64,000 nt of DNA. It comes from Branchiostoma floridae. Lineage: Eukaryota; Chordata; Leptocardii; Amphioxiformes; Branchiostomatidae. The notes under the pieces are model-generated. The model saw only the letters and a program-made list of their open reading frames with translations, ran no database searches and was not told where the DNA came from. Of this stretch, positions 27,201-39,200 are shown one piece after another. Made by a program: the position numbers and the translations under genes. The DNA lies in contig NC_049988.1 in assembly GCF_000003815.2 (NCBI RefSeq), forward strand, positions 1,254,309 to 1,318,308, given 5' to 3'. How positions within the stretch are numbered: the first letter of the stretch is position 1; each line of letters opens with the position of its first letter.

Positions 27201-30200
27201 GCGTCCTGTTAAAGGTCCCGAGGGGCTCCGGTGGGGATTCCGGCGGCTTTCGTGCAATAGTCGTATGCCTTGATCCTTTATCGGTCGATTTCCGGCAGGC
27301 ACCCGTAAGCTGCCCTGGAGATGTCCCGGGATACCCCGTATGGGTCTGGTGGGCACGTGCCGCACGCTCGTCACCGTTGCTTGTTTTTGTTGCTTCTTTG
27401 TCCTTGAAGAAGATAGACTAGCAGAACGGCAGTGACAGAGAAGAAGATCGTGGCGGGTTCAACTCTGTTTTTTTTTATTTTTTTATTTTTATTGCAACAT
27501 TAATACAATACAAAAACATAGTGGTGCCCCTACTCAAGCACACAGGCTTATATTAAAGACACCACTAGACAAAATAACCACACAACTTAGGACAAAAAGA
27601 TGAAACGGGCACGGGAACGCCTAATTCTGAAAAGAAACGGACGGATAAACTTATGTTACCAATAGTAAATGGTAAGGATGGACAAAAAAGCAATAATTAA
27701 ATAGTTTTGTTTCGGATAAGTATGATTGAGTTATGGAGAGAATTTGGGAATTTATATCAGATGTCAGTAAAGCCGATCCTTTGAAGATTGGCCGTGAACA
27801 TACCTATCACCGCCCTATATTGATCAATGGTTACCGACATGGCATTTCATTCATTCCCGACAGACAAACTTGAAATGATAGTTCCTCTGTTCTGAAATAG
27901 GCGATCCCGTATGTACATACTTAAACAAAAAAGAAGAGACAGAATATATACAAAGACATAATACAAGTAGAGATATACGCGTAATCACAAGTACGCATAG
28001 TACGTTTAGGTCCTCAAGACAGCTAATCTTCTTCTTCACACCGTCGACGAGGCAGAAGATCCGGCCGTCGAAGGACCAGGACGTCCCTAGCTTCGCCCGC
28101 GTCTCTCAGAGTAACTGGGCATTCTCCCGTGTAAGGTGCTCGGTGATGTACATGCCCGATCCCTTCAGCTTAGACTTGACCGTGAAGATTTTATTACGGG
28201 TGCTTTAGGACACAAACTTGATAACAATCGGTGGTTTCCTTCCGCTGTTGGATTCCTTGCGTCCTGGGAGAGGATGAGCACGGTCAATCTCACTCTCAGA
28301 AAGGGTGACGCCCAGCTTGTTCTTGGCTAAGTCGAGGACGACGCTGACTGAGTCGGAATCAGATGTAGTAGCTCCGTGCAGTAGAAGACAGTTGCGCCGC
28401 GAGTATTGCTCCAGCTCATTGAGACGCCTGGAATGTTGATGGATTGAAACAGCTGCCTCCTCTACTTTGTTCTAAAGGTGTGCGACCGTCGACTTAATTA
28501 CCGCTTGCTCTTCGGTGAATTTTCCAAACTGTTGCTTTAAACCTTGAATCTCGGATTTCAGCGGATCCAGGAGAGTTGCCTCAATTGCGTCTAGCAGTAG
28601 TTTGTGTCTAAGTTAAAAAGAACCAGGGCCCCGCCCGAAACCAAAAATAACCCGGCAGCCGCTGGGAGACGCACAGGACCCCGACCGGAAGTGCTAGAAA
28701 TAGCCCGTAAATTACGCGCCCGGGTCCCTATGTGGAAATGTGATCATGGCCCAAGTTGTCCTGTTTGATGACTGAGGGACCCCGTCAGCGGCCCTGGCGG
28801 TGTTCCGAGATGACACAACGGATGCAATAGTTTGTAATGTAAGAAGGTTGGGCCTGTACCTTCGGAGAGCCGGGCGGATACCGGGGGGGACTGTAGGGGA
28901 GCCTGCCGATGTATTCGCGATTAGTTGACGCCTTGCATTTGGCGTACTTTCCTGCCCAGGCCCAGTTGATTTAAACCCCAACTTAGAATCAAGCGGGGCT
29001 CCGCCCGAGCCGCAAAATAGCCCGGCAGCCGCCGGGGGTCTCCCGGGGCCCCGCCCGAAAGTGCAACAAATCAGTCCCTAACATACCCGGCCGGACCCCT
29101 TTGTGGAAATGTGACGTTAGCATAACAGCTAAAACAGAAATAGTAAAACGCTGAAAAGAATACTGTCAAAAACTGTACAATTTTCAGCTGACAGCAGAAG
29201 AAGGTGTACTACAAGAGTTAAAGTCTCACACCTGTCAGGTTCAAGAAGAAGAGGAACTATATATTCTCGAATCGAAAGTAACGGTAGCCATCAAAGCCTT
29301 AAAACAAGGAAAATCTCAAGGAATAGACAATGTTCCCGCAGAGGTACTGAAAGCAGCCGGTGAACTAGTTGTAAAAGTGTACACTCAAATCTGTAACAAT
29401 GTTTTCAAAACTTGGTGGCCAGAGGCCTGGGCAATCTCTATAGTCATTCCTCTTCCTACGAGAGGCAACCTAAAGAAGTACCAAAACTATCGCACCATAA
29501 GCTTGATATCACACCCAAGCAAAATCCTCGTGAAGTCATTCTGAACTGGCTCAAACCCCAAGCTGAGCAAATCCTTGCTGAAGAACAAGCGGGTTTCAGA
29601 AAAGACCAGTGATGACTTTGTGGACTACAAAACAAAAGTTACCTTAAGCAAATATGTAAAGTTACTTACACGTCTAAGTGGACTTAACCATTTTCGTACA
29701 TTTGCCAAAAAGATTTGATTTTTTAAGTTATGGCCGTTGTTGGCATCCATCTGTAAGTAGACAGTAACTCGCCGTCTGACCGGCATGCAGGTGACTTTTT
29801 AAGGTAAGGAGGCGTGTGCACTTCCTTCTCCACCCACTCGTCCACTGGCGCACTAACACGATGGTAAAATTTGGCCCCAAAATTTCCAGACTTCTATTTG
29901 GGGATTTAGAACACGAATCGGGTTCGATCTGACGTGATCGAACAGAACGGGCGTTCTATTGGGGGTCATCCGCAGGTTGTTACAGTAAACACGCAGAAAA
30001 AGCCATTGTTTTCCTGGGTGCTGTGCGTCAAAAGAAAAACATTTTCAGAAAAATAAACTATTATCTGGTAAGCTTAGTGGAACATAGTCTGTACCAGACT
30101 CCGGATCGCTGGAAAAATCGTAGAAATGGAACAAATCAGAGGAGTAAGCCGGCCAGAGGAATATAATCGGCCAGGGAACAACACGCGATCGTCGGATCCC

Positions 30201-33200
30201 TGGCCGGTTATATTCCTCTCTATTTGTTCCATTTCTACGATTTTCCAGCGATCCGGAGTCTGGTAGAGACTAAGTGGAACATGTCACATGCAACAAGGCT
30301 GCTGGCGTCATTATTGGTGACCTTGAAGGTTACTAAACTTTGGTATTTAAATCGCTTACAAATTAACTCTTTCACAACTAATGTCTCCAGATTTGTGTCT
30401 TAGTGATTTGTGGAATATGGAGGTAATTTTGAATTACGGGTCTTTGAGTGATAAATAAATGCGGTAATTTTTTTCTTTTATTTCATGGAATTTCACAGTG
30501 CGCATAGCTAGGAATATGGAGCCGGCACATTTTTCCATAGAGGTCTTAAAATATTTTAAAAGTGACGTGATAGTCGCAGNNNNNNNNNNNNNNNNNNNNN
30601 NNNNNNNNNNNNNNNNNNNNNNNNNNNNNNNNNNNNNNNNNNNNNNNNNNNNNNNNNNNNNNNNNNNNNNNNNNNNNNNCGTGATAGTCGCAGAAGCGAA
30701 AGGTTGTACTAAAACCCCCATCGAAGTTGCTCGCGAAGCCCCTTTTCGAACAGTGGCATTTTAAGATTTAGTCTAGTTTGACTCAGCAAATGATATGAGC
30801 TTGAGTTGTCTTTATTATCTTGACCAGGTGCGAATTTAGAACAGTCAGTTGTTTGCATGGAGAGGCAGATGGGTGAAATATGTTTTATTTCTTGGAATAT
30901 TGCATTGCCATTGCTATTTTGTGTATTAAACTTTTAAATGTTTAAAAATAGAAATATGTTCCTCACCTCCTTCCCCATCTTTGACTCCCAAGTAACTGCA
31001 GTGGAGCGGTCATTGAGTTTTCCAAGGTGCCATCCATCCAAGTAGGCATAGAGCGAATTACCAGTATTAGTTATAGTTGCGTTAGGAACGTCAGGATACA
31101 ATTCGCCGTCGAACAGAAAGGCCACTTCAAATTCCGCATTATCCTCCGGTGTGCCGTACATGATTTCACACCTGTAGACAACCTTGTAGTGCTCATCGAT
31201 GATTGCGTTATGAAGCACAGGCTTGTCTGTCAAGGTGGGTGTTATGTCTGGAACAGTATAGATTTTCAAAATTAATAGAATAAATATTTTTTTCACCATA
31301 TAAACTTTTTTTCCAAACAAAAAGCTTTTTATAAAAAAAAACACATTGAACATTCGAAATGTTTTCCCATACCCTACGATCTCCTCTAAAGTAGCCCTAC
31401 TATATGGAATCGGCAACATATCCTATAAATTAAACGATGCTCATTCATATAATTCAACTTTTGAAAGACTAAGATTAATGATTCAGTGCGACTTTTTCGT
31501 CAATTAGGGTAAATGTTATTACCCACCTCCACATTTCTTGTGGTAGAAATTGTATGCTTCACCAGGATCACAAGGTGCACCGGATCCTGCAAAAAAGTCA
31601 ACTGTCATAGGTTATCTTCGGATGATCACGTCGCTTTTTGATTTCATCAAAGGTGCACTACTTAAAAAAATGTTAAGAAGTTGTGTATGTGGTAAAATAA
31701 TTCCTGTAAACATGCATACATTCCCACGCCAAGTTTCAAGTCATTTGGTTGAACCATATTCAGACCAGACTTTTATGGTCAACCCTGCACCGGAGGTCTG
31801 ACTCCTGTAACCCCTAAACGACTTATCATATGGCCACTAAATTTTCAGAGAATGGTTTAGATATATTAACATCGACTATCATAATGCCACCAGGTGGCAT
31901 AATACCGCCGCCTAAAAAAAAACGTTAGTATAGAGGTATTCCCAAGATTTTCTTGAACACCGAATGTTAAATATCCTAAATGTAATACAATTCAGATGTT
32001 TACGTGTTGAAGGCAATCTTGAGAAGGCCTCTATAACAATGTTTTGGGAGGTGGCGGTATAATGGCACCTGGTGGAATTATGCGAATATATGTTATCTGA
32101 TTTTTTTTTAAATTGACGCTATTATGACGTTATATTACGTAATTATGACGCCATCAATTTAACTGTATTTGCTGGACCCATGAAAAAAGGTATCCCCAGA
32201 AAACTTCTATAGAATTAGAACAGCAAGTGCAGATAACAGAATGGTAATGTTTGTTACGACCTGTTTTGCCAATACTAACATAAATGACGTAACAATTACG
32301 TCATAAAATGATGCCATGCATATCGTTAAATGCAAGTCCCGTGGTGGGAGCCACACACCGAGCATGAAAAAAAAACGCCGCACTTATCGAAAATTTTAGG
32401 GGACCTTCCCGGTATGAGCGTTCAAAACCTAGTCTCATGGACGCACCGGAGGCAATAACTGTCGTATTGAGGTCACCTAAATGACACTGATTTGCACATG
32501 CGACAGTCGTGTGAGGTCACCTGAGTGGTACCGAATGGTAGCTCGCTCCAGACCCTTACGATTTAGCCCCGCCTATTGTAAGCTCATCGCAATTCAGCCC
32601 CTGGCTGCAGAGAGAGAGAGAGATTTCGGCACACACAAAGCATAATAATGTACGTTTCTGCAATAGTGGTATCGTTATGACTTATGAGTGACGTAAATTA
32701 CGATTTTATCGGCTAAACCCGCCTCGTGTGGAACTTCCGTCATACTTAAAGGGATAAAACAAAAAGTTGACTGATAAGTGTCCTATTAAATAAAGTATGC
32801 CATGTCCTCTGTTACCAATGACGACGGCACTGACGCCAATGTATGTGATTGCAACGACGTCAATATGCCTGGATGGGCAATATGAAATTTTATAAAATGC
32901 CTTTATTTCTACGTATAACCCAAATAAAATGGACTAAAACGTCCAAATTTTTTTTCTAATACTCAAGGTATTGACAAAATTTGAATAATAATAAACTGAA
33001 TTTACCGTAGCTAATGACACTGTCCATCATCTTTCATTTTGAAGTCACCAAATAAGCATTAACTATCACGATGTCTTCATTAAATTACATAAGATGTTAA
33101 CCCTCAAACACCCGAGTGGGGTCCATTTGGACCCCAGGCGTAAATTTTGAAGTGCCATTTCAACATTCTTCATCTGAAGAAAAATTCCTTCCGTGACTTT

Positions 33201-36200
33201 GTCAGCAAATATCTTCTATATTCTCCTAAGTTTTTATGACGATTGGTACAATAATGTGGAAGCTATAAAGAAAGTCCGTGATCAATCCGTCTGGGATCCA
33301 AACGGACCTCAGCAAAAAAGTGCAGCTTTTGAAACAAACTTTTGAGTCTAACTCTCTAACTACTCATTGTATCACCACCATACTTTTAGATATTGATAAA
33401 CATGTAAAACTAAAACCTCATAAAAAACTTCTGTGCCATCACCATATAATATGAAGACATTATGACGTCATTTAGCTAATAAGGGCGGTCATCTTGGATT
33501 TTGACTAATGACGTCATGAAATTAGCATAAATTATATATTTTGAATCATGAAAATAGCATTGAATTTCATAGAATTTTATTGTCGTAAGAAAACAAGCAT
33601 TGTTTACCAAGAAAACCTTGTTTAAATCGAAATTGGCAAATTTTGGCAAAAGTATGCCTGTCATAATTCCGTTACCATGGCAACCTCAAATAATGATAAA
33701 TTTACTTAAGTGACAAAAAATATTTGCTACAATATTTCGGATATATTACCAAGTTTAGTAGCTATAGCACTAGCCGTTCATGAGTTATGCGACATAAAGG
33801 TTGCTGAGGGCCTCAGAATTCCCCTCTCTGGTCAGAATAGGTTTAGTGCAAAACATGGTACTTCTAGTCTTTCCATAAATTATGATAATGAGACGGAATT
33901 AGCAACACCTTAACATGTCAAAATATTCCTCTTATACCGACGAAGCAATGTATGTACAATGATCGCCCGTAGGAATTGGAACTGAGATTTTATGAACAAA
34001 ACATTTTGGGGACGGTTTTGACCCCACTCGGTCATTTTAGTCGCAAAAAAGGTCGGGTGCTTGAGGGTTAATGATATAAGGAACAAGAGTGGTTTAGAAA
34101 GAGTACCTTGAAACGTCATTAATTGAATTGAAAGTAGCTAAAATAAATTTGCTTGAATAAGAAATCCATTGCCATTGCAACACGAAACATTCCAAACTCA
34201 CAAATCTTTAGATAGAATTAGTGTGGGCACTTCTAGCCCCCCGTCTAGATAGGGTTAATTACCAAATTGAGTCAAACATTTACATTTTGGTCCAAAAATG
34301 ATTTAGAAATCACGAAAGCGCTTAGTTTGAGATAATGCATGCAATGTATTTTAGCAACAAAAGCATGTGGACATATGTAGTAGACACCCTTGTACCAAAT
34401 TGCAGGTAATTAGGGTATTAAAAAGTCATTGGAGCAAATACTAGTAGTTTGGTCTAAAACTCGCATTTCTCTCTATTTTGAACGCATGCAAAAAGCGTTA
34501 TCAAAATCAGATGGCCTTGTCAAGGACAAAAGATACGAAAACTAAAAAAATCGTCTGCAGTTCCATGGTACCACACCAGGCGCTAAATGTCGACCTTCCA
34601 ATGTCAATGACCAACCCAAATATTTCTATCCACATATGAGTTGTTAGGTTATATCTTAGTACACTATTCACCGTGAAAATCAGGAAATAATTATGGACGC
34701 ATAAACAGACACGCCAAAAGCAATACCTCATCTTATTTAGAGAAACATAATGTTATCCTTATCTACGGAATGGAAATTAAAAGCGATATATTTTAATCCA
34801 TGCCTATATGCTATCATGAAATACATACACTTTTTTATCTTACAAAATTTTAATTTTTCTTCAATGTTGTGACGCAATCTTGATGTAAATCCCCCCTAAT
34901 CACTTACCTACACAGTATCCACTGGGGCAGCCATACGTCGGGTTTATATTGTACACGTAGAAACCGCCTTGGCATCTTTTCACTTGAATAGGAATCTCTG
35001 ATACACAGCATAGGGGTGCTAAGCCGTAGCTGATACATGCTTTCATATCAGTGATTCCATCACCTATGTCTGAGTGGTTCCCATTTAACCAAACTGGGAT
35101 ACGGGTGCCACAGTGCCCGGTGTTTTGGCACTCTTCTGCCATTTTGCCTCCAGTGTAAGCTGTGAACCGGTACCACCCTGGCACGAGATCATTATCACAG
35201 CTAAAGCCCCCACTAACAACGTGAGCTGTGCTGCGATGAGGCTCGTCCAACTCTGTTGCAGTCAAGCAGGGATCGTTTGCGAAAGCACCACCTGAAGAAA
35301 CGAAACAATAAGTTGTCGTTAAAATTCACTGCTTTTAAATGAAGAAAGCCTGATTGCAGCTGCGATGTGGTAAGAATATACTACATCATCAAAACACAGT
35401 GTATGCCAGTTAAAACAAATGCTGTTTTCTCATGGTATAGTAAAGGGGATATAATAAGGAAGTGTTTTGAGGAATTCGCGAAAAGGTCCAGACTACTTGC
35501 AAATCAGCTATGGAACTATGAAATTGAAAGCACAAACAGGCTAGAAACATGTTGCTTAATCAAAGGGACATATTCGACAAATTATGTTATTAAGAGTCAT
35601 TGCACGAGAAAACCAGGCAAAAGCAGGCAGAGGCCGGAAAATTGGGGTCGGCCCAATCGACTCAAACTTTTTGTGTGTGATAGGTATGTGGAACTATGAA
35701 CAGTATGGCTGGGTACCGGTACAGAAAATTCAGGTCCGGTTCAGGTCCAAAGGATCAGGACCAGGTCCGGACCTGAACCTGGGCCTGATTCAGTGTGACT
35801 CATATCAATGGTCCATTTCACTACAAAGAAATCTGTTTGGTGGAGTATCAGACTTACACTGGCGTTTTAAAATCCTACAGGTGCTAACTGCACCTGTACG
35901 ATTGGCTGTAAAACTTGGTAGAAATTGCCATAAACTCTACTCTACTTCACTCCTGTTATTTCCTTCCACCTGCAAGCGCCCAAATGTGTGAATGCCTGAC
36001 AAAATAATCTGTTAATTTTCTAATCGGTCCAACATCCGGTCCACCCAATTTTTTCAGGTCCGGTTTTTCTGGACCGGTCCAATAAGAAAAACCGGTTTTG
36101 TACCGGTACGCTGTACCGATACCCAGCCCTAATGAACAGCCATATAGTTAAAACCCTCCAGCTATTTTTTCCTTACATCCAACAATTTATGGCTGAAAAT

Positions 36201-39200
36201 TACTGAAATTTGGATGGTTATCCTGATAAATCTGATAATGGTACACACATAAGTTTTGCATTTCCATTTAGCATGGGTCCTAAAGTGATACAGACCAAAA
36301 GTTGAAGATGATGCATTAAAGTTAAGAGGGTGTGCTAGGGGGTTACCTGAACCATTGAAAGCAGAATTTTTATCACTGTAAATTTAAGTCATTTTAAGGC
36401 GCAATAACATCTATGTGCAGTGGCTCTGGTGAATGGTTTTAATGTTGCTAGAGAGAGGAACGTCTACCTTTAAAAAAAATCGTCGTCTAATTGGCCATAC
36501 ATAACGCGAGCCGTGAGAGGGGGTCTTTCATGGGGATTTTCGGGTTTTGGGCTATGGTAAATGGCGAATGTTTGTGTAGTTGTTTGTGAACCATGTATAA
36601 TTGTAAAAAGTATCATGATTGATGGGCAATATTACTTTGGGCTCCATATGGGGTTTTTGGGGACATTATAAAAGGAATTATGCTGATTTTATGCATTTTT
36701 ACTTTAGCTTTCTAATGTTATTAAATTACTTCGTAGATATCAGCTATGTCGTGCACAATTAGAAGGCTCTACATGGGGGTTACCAGGACTCCACAAATGT
36801 GATGCCATTGAATAGAAAGGACACATGGATGCAGATCTACTTCATACATATTGAGAATCATAGAACATGACCGAAACAAAGATCAAGATTAACGCTTTTG
36901 AGGATGGATACGTGTACATTGTACTTTTTTTATCAACTAGGGTATACCTTACAGGTGCAGTATAGGTACTGCTAGAGACAAACAGTATTACGCCAATGGT
37001 TTGTTAGTATGCCTGGCTATTCATTAACTACTATAAGGTCATGCTGATGCGAGTACTTTTTAATCAATTACGGTATACCATAGGGCACAGTACTAGTTAA
37101 GGCTACAAATTGCTGTACACCAATGGCTATTCGTTCATTACCATAAAGACAAACCAAAAACAAAATCTATCACAAAACCTTACAAAAAGAACCCCTTTAG
37201 AATGGAACAGTGTATCGTACGGTCTGCAAAATAGAACAGCTCACAAAAAATCAAAATTCACAAAAAAGACAGTTCACTTTTGTTAAAGTAGTGATATAGC
37301 ACTTTTTGTCAAAATTACGCTATGAAAGAATAAAAGTAACAAATTACAAAAATCACAGCAAAGCAGATTACAATATTTTGCAAGCATTTCAGCAGCACAG
37401 AGACAGCATGAAAGCACAGAATCTGTGGGCTCTAACATGGAGTCAATAAACTAGATGGGATAGAAGAGGAAGACGAGTGGAAGGCACTGCGAACATGCCA
37501 TATACTAGCATTGACTGATTGTATCTCGTCATGTTTGAAGATGTAAAGCTAAAGTAACTAAAACGTGTATCAGACCATTTTCATCTCCCATTGTATAGCC
37601 CCCCTGACACTTTCTTTCATACAGACATTGGAGACTTCCCTAGGCTTTCAAGAGATTTTGTACTCAATTGCAATATTTCTGATTTTAGGTCCGACCATAT
37701 CTGTTAGCAATTACAGCTAAATATTTAACCAGATTTTTCATCTAATGTAGATCTATGTAAAGGATGTACCATAGACTTTGTTTTTGGTCTGTGGTGTGCA
37801 CATCGACTATCAGCTTTTTTTCAGAGAGGTCACCAAGATGGCTGCACACACTCAAATTTCTTAGTAAGTGATTACCTTCTCAATCTGCTAAAATCGTCAG
37901 CAAAACAAACCATCTAGGATTTTTTGGTCTCACGATTTTCTCACGAATGTAGAACACATCAAAGTGAAAATTTCAGAAATTTTTCCAGTTTAGGAAGACT
38001 ATTAGGAACCTTCGTATTTTCGTGGGAGGGCGCCATCCATGCTGAGCTCTCTACCTTCAGCTGAGAGGTACTGACCGAGCCAACAATCTATTACAAAAAC
38101 ACCTGCACTTAGTTCTTATCTTTGTGTACTACTGGTTAGGTAGGTACTATAACGTTATATCTTATCCTGATTCTATTGCCACTTGGTTGGAGCATCGGAC
38201 AGTGCCTCTCCACCGCTTATTATGCTTGTTATGTAGATCTAAACTAATTTTTAGCAACTGTATTTTTAACTATTAGAATTTTGGTAATATTCCCATGATA
38301 GGGTTTTTTTTTTATCTCTTGTAATACGCAACAATTAACCAAATAGTTTTTAAGTTATCATGTATTATGTGATGTGCCTGAATGTGAATCTAGTAAGAGA
38401 GTGTAAAGTTTCGTTGCTGGTATTTCTTACATACATTGAGGATTTGCAAGTTAGATGCCTTCGTTTGTCAGTCTGAATACTGCATGTATAGCAGGTCTTT
38501 ATGTATTGATACTTTATTGTGGGGATATGGATACTAATCCTGGACCAACAGACCTACATTTGCCCAGGAAAGGCCTTCACTTGTGCCATCTGAACACTTG
38601 TAGCTTGAGAAATAAGACGCATGAACTATAAGAGTTACTAGAACACAATAGCTTGAAATATCGCACTGACTGAAACGCATCTGGACTCTAATGATTGTGA
38701 ACTGTGCCCGGATGGGTGGTCAATGGTCAGGAAGGATCGGAATCGGCACGGAGGAGGTGTGGCCGTTCTGATACGTGAGGGGCTATCTTGGAAAGAGAGA
38801 AATGAACTGAATAATGATAATGTGGAAATGCTCTGGCTAGAGGTTAATATACCGCGGCCTGCACCAATGCTGATCGGTTGTGTTTACAGACCACCTGGAT
38901 CTTCAATTCAGTACTTCAATAACACGTTGGATGCCATTGACCACGCAACAGACACGAACAAAGAGGTCTTCGTACTAGTGGACTTTAATGCTGACTGATC
39001 TAACTCAGAGTGTCAGTGAAGTAACGACTAGCACAGACTGCAGTAAGGTACAACCTTTCTCAAACTGTGTCAGACCCTACCAGGATTACAGTTAACGAGA
39101 ACGGCCACACAAACCGTTACGTGTATCGATCTGGCTTTTACAAACTGCAAGGAAAGGTGCACAACAACAAAGCCAACCCCTCTTGGTTTTACGGATCACA

